Below are positions 33,839 through 45,599 of a stretch of DNA of 64,000 nt, piece by piece. The translations under genes were made by a program, and so were the position numbers. The DNA lies in contig CALYLW010000214.1 of the NCBI GenBank assembly GCA_944989445.1, positions 1 to 64,000 on the forward strand. The letters run 5' to 3'. Positions within the stretch are counted from its first letter, which is position 1. Each line of letters starts with the position of its first letter. This DNA is from Ampullaceana balthica (Eukaryota; Mollusca; Gastropoda; Lymnaeidae). Under the pieces are notes generated by a model that did no database searches, was not told the origin of the DNA, and was given only the letters and a program-made list of their open reading frames with translations.

Positions 33839-35983
33839 GGGGCCCTCCATAAATGACGTCACGCGATTTTGGCCGATTTTTGACCCCCTCCCCCCCCTTC
33901 GTCACGCGTCGTCACAAAAACTTAGTCCCCCCCCCTCTAAAAATACAGCACAAATCTTTGACCCCCCCCCTTTAAAAAAAAGTGTATTCTCTATTTGAAA
34001 CTAAGTATGTTTCAAATCACTTTTATTGTCATTTAAGTATTTATTATTTATTTAGTGAAGATCTACATTGTAATATCGTACCCCGCGTGAAGCTTTTTTT
34101 TATAAACGTTTAAGCGGCCTTCAGAAAACGAACTGTGTTAACATCCTTAGATTATATTTTATTTTAATGCATACAAATTAAACATTGACTATTGACATCA
34201 TGGTTAACGTCTTTGTTTAGAAAAAAGTTATTTGAAAATAAAAAATGTTTAATGTATTTTTAAAAATTCTCTCAATTGACTGACGGGCATCCCGTAAGAA
34301 AGAGGTCGGCGAACAGAGGTAAATAACCTCATCTAGGGTCAAAAAGGGAATTCTTGGGGGTAATGCAGACTCATTTGGGACTTATAACATCAACTACAAT
34401 CCACTAGATATATTTAAATACGTCATGTGTACGTGTACGCTTGGAACATATGCCCATTATTTAACCGGTCCCTTCCAGAAAATGCATTTTTAAAAATTTT
34501 AACAACTGTGTAGATTTCTTACCTACGTACTACACAAAGACACCTAAATCTACCCTACTTTAATTTATATTGACACGAGTGACAATAATCTTAATCCACA
34601 TGACTTGTCTGTAGCACGTATCCTTTCTGTGATATTTAAAACTAGGTTGTGCTGCGGCGGCCACTTTGTTTTAGGGCGCCTACGGCGTCAACCTTTTCAA
34701 AAGTCCAACTAACTTGTCCTTGTATGATAAATACGTAATATTAAAATTCCTGAAATGTACACAAAGTATTTTATAATAGGGGCCGTAGGGCGCCTACGGT
34801 ACCCACTTTTTTGTTGTCAAAATCCCAAGTAACTTATCCTTGTTTGATAAATATGAAATATTAAACTTCCTGAAATGTAAACAAAGTATTTTATTATTAA
34901 TAATCCTCAAATCCTCTTTTTACATCGTTCCCTTTTCCAAAATTAAAATATGAACTAAAACAATGACGCAATATAATTTCTTTTTACGGCGAGAAATTTT
35001 AGAAAGAAGCGCACTAAATTACTGCACCAAAAAATAACTCTTTTCGAGCGTCGCATGAAGTTGTTCAATTAATAATAGAGTGGAGTGTGTTTAATGTTAA
35101 TCTGGAAACCAAAATGTTTATGATTTTTAAGTCTATATTTTCAATTTTTTTAAAAGCAGAGTGATGTCCCTTAGCCTTAGGCCAAAGTGAGTCAGTCATA
35201 GATAATCGAGGGTAAATATATATATGAATATTGCCTTAAAAACTGAGCTAAGAAGAAAAGTTGTTTTGTGCTCCTCTCGAATTGTGATGTCAAGAATTTG
35301 ATGCATTCAATAAAGTTAATGAATACTTGACTAATTTTAAATCAGCTCATTTATCATTATATCTAGAAGACTAGAATAATCAGGGGCGTTTGATCAAAAA
35401 CCAATCGAACAATTATATCAAACTTAAAACGTTTTTAATTCTATCAAATAGATTCCCTCCCCCCTCCCCTTTTAAAGAAAAAGGATATTCCGTGTCGTTT
35501 TGACTTGACATATCTACACATCATCATATTCAGATCATTTTTAGACACTTGTCATGCTTATAAAACTCATCAGTAGCATTTTCAGGGGGGGGGGATAACG
35601 AATACTCCTGCTTTGAGAGAACCAAACGGTGCTGCGGTTACATCACAAATGCTTTGATGTCAACATCAAACGACGCAGTGTAACAATTTCATACGTTATC
35701 TTGTGGATTCTCAAACTTAAGGATTATAATTAGATTTAATTTTCGTTTATTGATAGCTTACGCCAACCAGCGTCTGATGGCCTACCGACCGGCACATTGA
35801 GAAGCACTGATTTTTTTTTAAAATAATTTTAAAAAGAGACCAAATATTTCAGTGGACGTTTTATTTAAAGTTACCCTTTTGATGTGACGTCACATTTCTT
35901 CAACCCCCCTCCCTCCCCCTCGTCACAAAACTGTGACCCCCTCCCCCCCCCTAGGTGCGTGACGTCATTTATGGACGGCCCTC
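33839..35983 (-). mobile_element. Harbinger-like element, copy 3 (2,145 bp)
   Basis: Starts GGGGCCCTCCATAAATGACG and ends GACGTCATTTATGGACGGCC+CTC, flanked by TAA (33836-33838 and 35984-35986). It is the inverse of copy 2 along its length, including the CCTACCGACCGGCACA segment, and is interrupted by a Helitron-like copy at 34642-35226. Without that insert it would be about 1.56 kb, close to copy 2. No transposase. Confidence 0.75.
34642..35226 (-). mobile_element. Helitron-like copy nested in Harbinger-like copy 3
   Basis: Compared with the uninterrupted copy 2 (near 15,290-15,320), about 585 bases are added here. They begin CTAGGTTGTGCTGCGG after an A, which in inverse reads as a 3' end CCGCAGCACAACCTAG before T. 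They carry the GGCGCC-type hairpin, the AACTTATCCTTGTTTGATAA module and TCCCTTAGCCTTAGG. The empty site in copy 2 supports insertion. The 5' terminus is too mutated to place exactly. Confidence 0.6.
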
Positions 35984-35986
35984 TAA

Positions 35987-36655
35987 GCTATAGATTGTTT
36001 ACCAAATAGGTAAATCCAGCACTGTGTCTGTTGTGTTTAGTATCATTTTGTTATGTGCCGCATTATTTTGAATGGACGTCTATATGTGTGATGTTCTTAA
36101 GGACAAAGGAGCGGCGCGCTTGTTTGATTTAAAGTTTTCTACTCTCAAAATCTTATCGCAAACTTTTTTTCCTCAATTACAGCAGTCAATTCACCTCTTT
36201 GCTCGTTTTTGATTACCCTACTGCCATTCCATGTGACGTTGTTAACTCCACCCCACGTGACTCTTACATCACACAGCCTAGGCCACGTGATCAAACTTAA
36301 CATACGATTTCCTCTCGTCGTGTAGCTTCCAGCAACCACCCCGTGGACCTTCTATGTCAAAGATTCCTTGAATTATTAAGTCAGCCCCGTTTTCATTTCG
36401 TGTACCGTCATAAACTTGATCGCTCCAACTAAAAGGAAAATTAATTATTATCGAGGTTCTTGTTTCAAGCCATTTTTGTTGATTTCAATGCGGCATCTTC
36501 AGTTTCCTGGAATATTGAAATTAACATCGGCTTTGAAAGCTAATCGCCTCCTTATTTCTCTTGTCATTTCAATTCTGAAACTCTTTTAAGTCTGTTGATT
36601 AATGTTGTGAATTTTGACATTATACCTTTTTTATATTTGAAAATAGTTTTTAGAG
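35987..36655. other. Unassigned sequence
   Basis: Contains two CACGTG E-box palindromes (~36,252 and ~36,283). No supported gene. Confidence 0.35.
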
Positions 36656-36659
36656 ATGT

Positions 36660-37032
36660 AGTGTGGCGGTTAAATATGGGGTGGGGGTAGCTATCTGTGG
36701 AATTTGGGGTGCCAGTAAAAGTGGGGGGCTTGTTTTCTTGGGAGGGTGGGGTGCCAGTAAAGATGGGGGTGTTTTCTGTGAAGGGGACGCGGTGGTCGAG
36801 TGGCAGCGCGATGGTAACGGGTTCGAAACCATGTGAAGGCAAGGATTTGTTCCCGGGGCCTAGGGCGTCTAAGAGTCACCCAGCTCCGAATGGGTACCTA
36901 ACACTAGTTAGGAGGCTGGGTAATGCGTGGAACCCACAAAGCCGTGGCCTGTGAACGCTGCATCACTTGCCAACAGATCATCTGTCATGGTATGTGGACG
37001 CAATTATCTTCTGCATAGAAGGAGCGTCTGTA

Positions 37033-37063
<31 letters not shown>

Positions 37064-37330
37064 AGATAAGGGTGTTGTGCAAGGAAAGATGGGGTGCTGT
37101 CTGTGGTGGGCGTGGTGCAAGGAAAGATGGGGGTGCTGTCTGTGGTGGGTGTGGTGCAAGGAAAGATGGGGGTGCTGTCTATGGAGGGTGTGGTGCTAGT
37201 AAAGATGGGGGGGTGCTGTCTGTGGTGGGTGTGGTGCAAGGAAAGAAGGGGTGCTGTCTGTGGAGGGTGGGGTGCCACTTAAGATAGGGGTGTTTTCCGT
37301 GGAGGATGGGTCAGCAGTAAAGACGGGGTT
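36660..37330. repeat. ~41-bp minisatellite, split by a SINE
   Basis: Degenerate units of the type GTGCAAGGAAAGATGGGGGT+GCTGTCTGTGGTGGGT occur at 36,665-36,780 and resume at 37,070-37,330. The SINE at 36783-37069 sits between them. Short frames on both strands are repeat artefacts. Confidence 0.8.
36783..37069 (+). mobile_element. tRNA-derived SINE, best-preserved copy
   Basis: Head GGGGACGCGGTGGTCGAGTG with an A-box-like TGGTCGAGTGGCAGCG and a B box GGTTCGAAACC (~36,820-36,830), the RNA polymerase III promoter elements. The body contains CACCCAGCTCCGAATGGGTA and GCTGCATCACTTGCCAACAG. The 3' end forms a GACGC...TCTTCT/AGAAGG...GCGTC hairpin followed by (GATAA)n. The 3' hairpin and tail match the LINEs at 28828 and 44358. 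Confidence 0.9.
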
Positions 37331-38795
37331 GTTGTTTTATGGTGAGCATCTCCTCGGCCTGGTAAGTGTATTATGTAAAACAAATCTCTTGATAAAACTC
37401 TGCTGTTTCACAAATCTGATTCCAAGATTTCTTGGTATCTATAATTACACTTTAATAGATTTTCTTGAGTTAACAGAGGGATGGGGATGGGCTAGAACAA
37501 AGTTTAAGGTTCGGATTAAACTTTAAAACAAACGGCCTGAGGACATTTGGTTTCTATGGTTACGTAAACAATTAGGTCTCAAATAGCGTATGGATGTCGA
37601 GGCAGAAGAGAAAAGTAAACTTTTTAAACAATTATTTTATCAATTTTTAAATATTTTTAGAAATGTTGTTACTGCACTTTTAACTATTGAACTTTGGGCA
37701 TGTGAGAGTGGAGGACAAGGGAGATTTTTGACGTCTGTGGAAATAGTTGGAATTAACATTAAAAAATAATTGTAACATGCTTTAAGATTTGTTTGTACAA
37801 ACTGTACAAGGCGATGCCTTAGGTAATGTTGATGTCTGCTGATGGCTTTGTTCAATCGAGGATTTATAACCCATGCCTCAAAGAGAGGTCGGAGAAGATG
37901 TCAAAGGTCTGGCTTACGTCACAAATAGGATTTAACTCAAGTTTGAAAGATTTGATTTAAGACCAAGTAAGAAATACTTATTGGCAAATGTAAGATAAAC
38001 CGATCTATCCTTTCCTGAGCGTTATTCAATTTACCAGCCTGTATGTTTAAATAGTATACTGGCTCAGTGTTTGTGTTTGAGTTATTGGGTCGTGAGTTCA
38101 AATCCCGATAAATGTATTTATGTATAAACTATTTCACGATTTACCAGAAGAGCTAAATAACCTAAATAACTTGCAGCAGAAAAATGGAAATCGAAAAATA
38201 CGATGAAATTCTATTTATGTGTGTTTTATTTTTTTATTCGCCTGGATGATAAAGTGAACAATTTATGGAAATATATTAGATCACAATTGAACTTCTCTTA
38301 TCATGTTTTAAGTGGAGACGCAAAAGTGTTGTCTAGGTTTTTTTGGGGGATTAACTGTGTGATCTTGTTTAAATCCCTTAAATGCTGATTCCCTTACATA
38401 TGATGATGTTGATGAAATCTTGTATAACGCAATTCGTCCATGCTAGTATAACATGCCCATTGCGCTTTACTTTTCAAAACTTAGCTTGAATAAAGTGTTT
38501 TCAATTTTCTTAAATGTTTCTTTGACCTTGCATTCTCTCAATTACTTGTAAAAGCTTATTATGTAACTTGGATACATTTACTTTGAAGGAGCTCAGTCCG
38601 AGGGATCATCCGTAATGAGATCTTTCAGAAGGGACTGTATAGACTATTAAGTTTCATACGATAGTGTTTTTGTTTTTTGTTTGTTTGTTTGTTGTTTGTT
38701 TGTTACTTTTTGGCTGTTGCTGTGTTTATCTTTGTTTTGTTTAAACTGAACATTTAAATTACATTAATGAAACTAATAACGACATCCTTCCGTTT
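37331..38795. other. Unassigned sequence
   Basis: AT-rich, with a (TTTG)n-like patch at 38,670-38,705. No supported gene. Confidence 0.4.
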
Positions 38796-38799
38796 CGAG

Positions 38800-39240
38800 A
38801 GATGATGGTGCATCACCTTTGGGTTTGGTTGCAGAAAATTTCTTGGTGCAGGGTTTTTTGAGACGCTGGAGTGTCCTGTCCAGAGGTGATGCAAGCCTTG
38901 GCGGGTATTATGGAGAATTAGCTGCTGCCCATACAGCATATCTCCACGTCAATGGTGTAACCAACGGAGCGACTTGCGTCGATGCAGCTTGGCGCCATTG
39001 GCGTCGCAGGAGCTGCCGGAATGTACATAATTTTTATGTATAGACCGTCAGTAGGTGCTCCATTTCCCGTTTTTTCGGTCAGGGTTTACTCCCTTGGCCT
39101 TTCCCGGGTAGCGGGTGTAGCCGCAAGGCAGCGGAGGTTTGAAGTCAGAGTTTCCTTCTCCTAGACGAACTACCGGCCAAGGTTAACGAGCCTCATCTAC
39201 CCGAAGCGACTGGTTTTGAGGCGTCAGTGAACCGCCTTCA
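38800..39240. repeat. GC-richer segment, possibly an unidentified dispersed repeat
   Basis: Stands out from its AT-rich surroundings. It contains GGCGCCATTGGCGTCGCAGG, CCCGGGTAGCGGGTGTAGCC and an open frame at 38819-39043 with no recognised domain. No second copy occurs in the window and no termini are visible, so an exon-bearing host segment is the alternative. Confidence 0.3.
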
Positions 39241-40155
39241 CCCCTTCTCCTAATATTTCACTTGTACGTTGTAAATTTATCCAGAGCTTGTTTATTCCTT
39301 TATTTTGTAGACGGCAGAGAAATTTAGTTTCAGCCATCTTGATGAAACCAATAGTATGACAGATAGATGTTTGTGTGTGTGTGTATGTGTTTAAAATATA
39401 AAAAGGATCATCAATATAGATATGGCACAATGACTTATAATTGAGTCAAAATAAAGATTACCATATCATAAGGCAGATGGGCTACACACTAAAGTGGAAA
39501 TAATGACATTTGAAAGCTTATTCATGTTATGTTTATATGCTATCATAACAAGAAACAAAGGTATACTTAAAATGTTGACAAAGTTTAAAGAAATGAGTAT
39601 ATATCTCAATGGTTATATAACAATATATTTTTTTTTAAAGACGGCTACTGCAAGCTTGCCTCGTTGGTTGTTGAAGATCGGGAATTGTAAATAGATTTTG
39701 GATTAATGACTTTTTTTTCAATAACATAAAAATGCTTAGATATACATTGAAAATGGAAATATATAATGCAAAGTCATGACATTTGTCAGAGGTATAAAAA
39801 AAACAAAAAGTTCCTTAATGACAACTCACTCAGATTCTACAATGTTTATGGTGGGTGGGGGTAGGGAGACAATCATCAGGTTAAGTAATAATACATAGAT
39901 AAAGCATGTAATGGTAAAAACTGAAAAAAAGGACTCAACAAAGCACCGAATAAATTCAGATTCTCTGACAAGACATGTCGTAATAAGATCTTTTTCTTAA
40001 CAAGACATTTCTTTCAGAATAAATGCCAACATCATTTAAAAGAATTTTACAGCAAACAAAAAAAAACATTGAAAACAAAACTCCTCTATTTTTAAAGGGT
40101 AAGAAACAAATCTCAACACTGTTTTCCGACGAATCAGGTCTGTCCACATCCTCAA
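39241..40155. other. Unassigned sequence
   Basis: AT-rich with a short (TG)n tract near 39,372. No gene recognised. Confidence 0.4.
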
Positions 40156-40159
40156 ATTC

Positions 40160-40300
40160 AGCCAATCGGCGCGAGTTTTGAGCAGAGCCAATGAGATCGC
40201 TCTGAGCTGATCGTGTCTTAGCGATTATTTATCTCACGATGCAAACAAAAGGAAATAGAATCCTCTTATAAAATAGGTTTTTTCCCCCGCCAAGAAGACA
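40160..40300 (+). promoter_or_regulatory. Promoter-like cluster: two CCAAT boxes and a TATA box
   Basis: CCAAT at 40162-40166 and 40188-40192, and TATAAAATA at 40267-40275, with spacing usual for an RNA polymerase II promoter. The nearest downstream ATG (40,318) opens only a 22-codon frame, so no product can be named. Chance occurrence is possible. Confidence 0.25.
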
Positions 40301-40324
40301 GAAAATCAGTTGGAAATATGAGAT

Positions 40325-40756
40325 TTTCTCATCCATTTTTAATTAACTTGATCGTAGCGAACATTGAGGTATTTAGGATAATTTGAAAACATAATATTTT
40401 AAAACCATTTTTAAACACCACTTCTTAACTCTCGTATGTCAGCGTGTCTGCCTGTGTGATTGTTAAGCCAAGCCGTTACTGCAGCTAGTGGTGATGAATA
40501 GATTTTAGTCTGATGATGTTTAATTATTCATAATGTCAAACTACTACAACTTGATAATTTTTCCTTTTTCTTTCTTTTTTTTTCTTCTTTTTTAATTTTT
40601 TTTTATAACATACTATTTTGCCTTGAACAAAGTTTTTTTTTAATATTTAATTTTAAAACTAATCACTCTGTTTTGAACATGATAAACCATCTAATCCCTA
40701 GAATCGCAGTGGTAAGTCATCGCAAAATTTGTGTTTGGAATCAGTTAGTGGTAATT
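40325..40756. other. Unassigned sequence
   Basis: T-rich runs. No gene recognised. Confidence 0.4.
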
Positions 40757-40818
40757 GTCACTGGACGCATTAATCTTCTGTATAGAAGGAGCGTCTGTAT
40801 AGATAAGACAAGACAAGA
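40757..40818 (+). mobile_element. SINE/LINE 3' tail fragment
   Basis: GGACGCATTAATCTTCTGTA, then GAAGGAGCGTCTGTATAGAT and AAGACAAGACAAG, is the shared 3' hairpin and tail without any body. Confidence 0.75.
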
Positions 40819-42230
40819 ATAGATTCATCGGCTTGGGCTATTTGAAAAAACTGTCTTCAAAACGCGTATCTTTAAAGGGTTGCTCCCCTCCACACAGTCC
40901 TTTATGAAAGTTCCCAGTGCGGATGGACACAGAAAGTAGTCCCTCACAGTCCGCACTTTCGAAGCAACTACGCCCACTTTATGGAACAGTTCCTAAGTTA
41001 ATGTAGAATGCAATGACTTTTTTTTAAATTTAAAATAAGACTCAGCCTGGTTTCTTGCGGCGTTCTCTCCCCCCCCCCGAGACCCCCCCCCCGAGACCCC
41101 CCCACACACACACAATATTTAAGTGTACTACATATAAGAATATCACCATAGAGTCTCAAAGCTGATACAATCTTATTGACTCCTACTTGATATAATAATA
41201 TAATCATGTTGTCTCTAAGATGAAATAATCTTCTTGTCGCCTACTTGTTATAATCATTGTGACTCACACATGAACATAGTCTTTCGGCGGACTCTACAAA
41301 ATACCCTAGAGGACATTTTTATGTAAAGTCCCACTGTGAAAAGCCTGAATTATCCTGGGGCACCACATTGAGGCGGTTGTTCGGTAGCTGACAGTGGACA
41401 CTTCTATTAAACGGTTGGTATATTTAGAATATCAAAATTTCAACGCTTCAAACCAATCATATCATATGTGGCTTTCTTGTAGTTCTTTTTTTTTCTTCAG
41501 AAAAATGCCGTTTCCGGTGTCGAGTGTTGATATTCCCGGGAATCAAATGGTGAAATTCCCATTGGTCAGATAATTTTTATTTCCAGGTTTAGAATGGTGT
41601 TGAATGGTGTTATTACATGGTGTCGACTGTTGTAAATCCCTGCTTTGTAATGGTGTTGTGCCTTGGTATCGAATATTTGTATTTCTAGTTATCGAAATGC
41701 GTTAATCCCAGGTGACGAATCGAATGTTGTAATCCGTCGTTTTCTAATGGTGCTATTGTCAGGTATTGGATGGTGCTGTTCCCAGGTGTCCAATGATAAG
41801 AATATTGAACCCAGCAGTGCAAGAAGTGATCAGACGTCTCCCCAAAGACTTTGATCTTTGACATCGATTGTTCTTTTACCAAAGAGCCACACATTCTTAA
41901 TCAGCGCCTCAACTCTCATTTACTTGATAACAGCAAACCTTTAATTTATGTCAACTAGAGCTTAGTTAAAGCTGAGCTGATATTGAACAAAAGTTAGCGA
42001 AATGAATTTCTCCCCTTGTCACCCAGCTCAAAGTCTGATTTATTAGCAACGTAAATCGTATCGTGAAAAAACTCGTATCTCTGAGCTTAAGTTATGGACA
42101 ACACACATTGGATAAATGTGTGAGCGGTTCTGATGACCCAAGATTCCTTTAGCTCATCTGGAACTCTTGCAAGACGGACTACAATCCTTTTCAACTTAAA
42201 TTTAAATTTAAAATACAAAATTGCATTTAA
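40819..42230. other. Mostly unassigned; weak degenerate repeat
   Basis: A C-run/CA patch lies at 41,072-41,116. From 41,515 to 41,810 a loose repeat of TTCCCAGGTGTCGAATGGTG+T-like units is visible, too diverged for a firm period. Confidence 0.35.
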
Positions 42231-42234
42231 TAGT

Positions 42235-42467
42235 TCTATATCATACAGAAGATAGTTGCGTCCACAGACCATGACAGATGATCTGTTGGCAAGTGATGCA
42301 GCATTCACAGGCCACGGCTTTGTGGATTCCACGCATTACCCAGGTGTTATGTACCCATTCGGAGCGGGGTGACTCAGGGACGCCCTAGGCCCCGGGAACA
42401 AACCGGGTTTCGAACCCGTGACCATCGCTACGACAGTCCAGTGCGCTGCCACTCGACCACCGTGTCC
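42235..42467 (-). mobile_element. tRNA-derived SINE, minus strand
   Basis: Inverse of the SINE at 36783. GATAGTTGCGTCCACAGACC at the left is the 3' tail side, without a (GATAA)n tract. GGTTTCGAACCCGTGACC is the B box and CTGCCACTCGACCACCGTGT the tRNA-like head. Confidence 0.85.
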
Positions 42468-43305
42468 AACGGGTATTTTTGACATATAATTTGCATCGAT
42501 CTACACATTTTGAAATTTAAATATTTGAGTACAGAAGTGCTTTTGTTTATTTTTATTTTTTAAAATTAAACACAAATAAAAGTTATTCAGAGAAGGAACA
42601 TTTATTTCCTGAAGTTGTGTTGTGTTTGTTTGTACATGTGTAACAATGCTACATTTCTCAAATAAAATAATTTTGAAAATAGCGGCTATTGACAAACTAT
42701 TAACAAAAACGGCTACCAGTGCATTAACCTCATAGTTACTAAAGTTACTAGAGGGAGCATTTATATGATTACAGCAATTGATATCTGTTCAAATTCCCAG
42801 TTATCGCACACTTTTTTTCCAAGCCCAAAAAATATCCTATAATTTAATCCTTTAGCTACCTGCCTTCGTTACTGAAACTTGATGGTGGAGGTTTGAGGCT
42901 GCGCTGCTTGATTAGTTGAACGTGACCTCTGGCAAAGTAACGGGGCGTTAAGACTGCATTTTTTTTTAAGCACTATTTCACAGTGTAGGGTTTTTGTCGT
43001 ATGGAGTAATGAATGGCTACCTGCTTATAAAAATGTATGGCATCTTTCTGTCTACGAGAGAGGATGGATTTTTGCAATCTTTGTAGATAGCAGCACTATT
43101 GGAGCTCTTAGTGACTTAGTGTGACTGATGACACCAATCCTAGAGTGGCAGTCTCTTTTGCGTGTCAAACACACGAATGCAGTGGAGCAATGTTGCCTTC
43201 GCTCTTTTTCAAGCTGTTTCCACCCTGTTTCGCTCCTCGGCTCGTAGTTATTGTCACGATGTCCAGCCATGTGGACCGATTCCTAAATCAGGTCCACCCC
43301 GGTCT
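42468..43305. other. Unassigned sequence
   Basis: No supported gene. Several short overlapping frames occur on both strands from 43,050 to 43,350 with no recognised domain. Confidence 0.35.
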
Positions 43306-43307
43306 AA

Positions 43308-43530
43308 TACAGACGCTCCTTCTATACGGATGATTTTGCGTCTTACGTTCTAATAAAAATATGTATTGGCAAGTGACGGCTATAAGGGACCACGCTGTTC
43401 CGCCTGTGTTTACCTACCTTGCTGGGTGGACTCTGGGACACCCTTTGGGAACACATCCCTCCTGCCTTCACGGAGATTCGAAGCCGTGACCCTCGGTACC
43501 GCTGTCGAGGTTTGCCGCCTTCCTTTCTCT
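43308..43530 (-). mobile_element. tRNA-derived SINE, minus strand, diverged
   Basis: ACAGACGCTCCTTCTATACG at the left is the 3' hairpin. TTCGAAGCCGTGACCCTCGG near 43,480-43,500 is the B-box region. The body is heavily substituted. Confidence 0.6.
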
Positions 43531-44357
43531 CCTGCATATTATGTCTATCTGAGGCGTTGTCGTCCAGCCGACTTTTTTCCCCAGTAGCCAGCTCGCTGTA
43601 TAGCGCGACATTGGGTTTAAAATATTTTATAGCAAATCATAAATTATTTTATTTTAAATTTTCAGGGGCTTGAAAGCAGAAAGGATCAATGTTGCTTTAT
43701 AAGAGAAATAAAACATTCTTTTAAAAACAAATGATATTCGAGCTTTGAAAATATATAGAAATATACTTAATTAAAATGAGCTTGTGATCGCCTATTATTA
43801 TATAATCATTTAGTTTAACATTTTCTGATTCCCTAAAATCCTAATATAGATATTAATGTCCGATTTTCGTTATGGTATCCTTTTAAAAATAGTTCGTATT
43901 TTTTAACATGTAATTGTTTTGTTTTTTTAAAACTTCTTTTAAAACCACGATATATATTTTTTTTCATTGACTTTTTAGGCTTTTAAGTTACGTTGAAAGT
44001 AAATGCCAAATTTAATTTACATTTTGGCTTATGGTCTTATTTTAAAATGAAATAATGGTTCACGTTATTTCTAAGAATGCTTACTTTGTGCTTTAAAATC
44101 AGGGCAAAAACAATAAAATATACTGAAAGGAATGTTATTATAACCATAAAAACGCTCAAGCTTTAAAAAAAAATTCTACCACGTTACAAAAATGATATTG
44201 CTTCCCCCACCCCACCCTTGTCTCTTTTCAAAATAATAAAGAAATTAAAATTTTAATCACTTATTTATATATGTTATTAAATTATTCAAGATTTTCTGGC
44301 AATGCTATAAACTGTTATATTTTGTGCAACTGATTATAATCATATTTAGAAAAAACA
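43531..44357. other. Unassigned AT-rich sequence
   Basis: No gene or repeat recognised. Confidence 0.4.
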
Positions 44358-45590
44358 GATAATGTGAAACACAATTAATAGGTTTAATAGATGAGCTATC
44401 AAAAGGCTTAGACAATTATGATCAAATAGATACAATATTACTAGACTTCTCAAAAGCATTTGACAAAGTTCATCACCTTAGTTTACTTAAAAAACTTAAC
44501 TACTTTGGAATCTCAGGTTCCTTACATCACTGGATCCAAGACTTCCTTTTGGGCAGGGAGCAAACTGTAATAATTAATGGATCTAAATCTGCACCAATAA
44601 AGGTCAATTCAGGAGTTCCACAAGGAACTGTGCTAAGTCCCTTACTCTTTTTAATATATATAAATGATTTACCCAACAACATCTCAACAGGAACAAAAGT
44701 TAGGTTATTTGCTGATGATTGTATAATCTATAGAACAATTAAATCAGAACAAGATAGCAAAATTTTACAAAAAGACCTAGATGAATTGATAAAATGGGAA
44801 ACTAACTGGAGTATGAGTTTCCACCCAGAAAAGTGTCAACTGTTAAGAGTAACAAAGAAAAAGAAACAAATAAATTCAAAATATTTCATTCATGGAAAGG
44901 AACTAACCCAAACTAAAGATGCAAAATACTTATGAGTCTTAATAAATGAGAAATTATCATGGAATCCCCATGTCAATGAAGTTATTAAAAAATCAAACAA
45001 AACCTTAGGCTTTATAAAAAGAAACCTTTACAAATGTAAGAAAGATATAAAACTAAAATGCTATCTCACTTTGGTGAGACCTGTACTAGAATATGCATCT
45101 TCTGTATGGGACCCATCCACCAAAGAAAAGCATTGATAAACTAGAACAAATCCAAAAAAGAGCTGCCAGATTCATTACTGGAGAATATTCAAAACTGACT
45201 AGAATAACACCATTAGTTAAATCATTAAACCTTGAAACACTAGAGGATAGAAGAACCAAGAGTAAAGTAGTAATCATACATAAAGCAATTAACTCTAATT
45301 TAGAAATACAACACAAAGATAACATAATACAACCCTCAGATAGACATAAGGATAAAAACACCTTTCTTATTCCGTATGCAAGAACAAACTCATACAAATT
45401 TTCGTTCTTCCCGTCCGGAATTCGGGCGTGGAAGGAGTTGCCTGAAGAAACCAGGAAAGCCAACACTTTATCAACATTTAAAACTCTAATAAGAATGCAG
45501 GACTAAACACAAACCATAGATAAGCGTAGGACGCAATAATCTTCCGTATAGAAGGAGCGTCTGAAACAGATAAGATAAGAAGATAAGACA
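44358..45590 (+). mobile_element. CR1/Jockey-type LINE, 5'-truncated
   Basis: Begins abruptly within the reverse transcriptase and runs through its C-terminus to a 3' UTR with the GGACGCAATAATCTTCCGTA...GAAGGAGCGTC hairpin and a (GATAA)n-like tail. 5' truncation is typical of target-primed reverse transcription. Better preserved than the copy at 28828. Confidence 0.9.
44371..45506 (+). pseudogene. LINE reverse transcriptase, 3' half
   Basis: The frame starts with LIGLIDELSKGLDNYDQID, then the polymerase A motif LLDFSKAFDKV, the B motif GVPQGTVLSPLLFLIYINDL and the catalytic C motif FADDCIIYR. Thumb sequence WETNWSMSFHPEKCQLL follows, then PVLEYASSVWDPST and the C-terminal SFFPSGIRAW...LPEETRKANTLSTFK characteristic of CR1/L2/Jockey-group elements. 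A TGA replaces a glycine codon at about 44,934 and a frameshift lies near 45,120, so the frame is broken in two places. The endonuclease and ORF1 are absent through 5' truncation. Confidence 0.9.
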
Positions 45591-45599
45591 TATTGAGTT

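Noticed and set aside
36145..36339. 64-residue minus-strand frame
   Set aside because: Ordinary chance length, no recognised motif, and no promoter or splice support.
36783..36860. tRNA gene
   Set aside because: A and B boxes are present but no full cloverleaf is formed, and the sequence continues into the SINE body and LINE-like tail.
38819..39043. 74-residue frame in a GC-rich segment
   Set aside because: No domain, no splice context that I trust, and the segment may be part of a dispersed repeat. Recorded only as a GC-rich segment.
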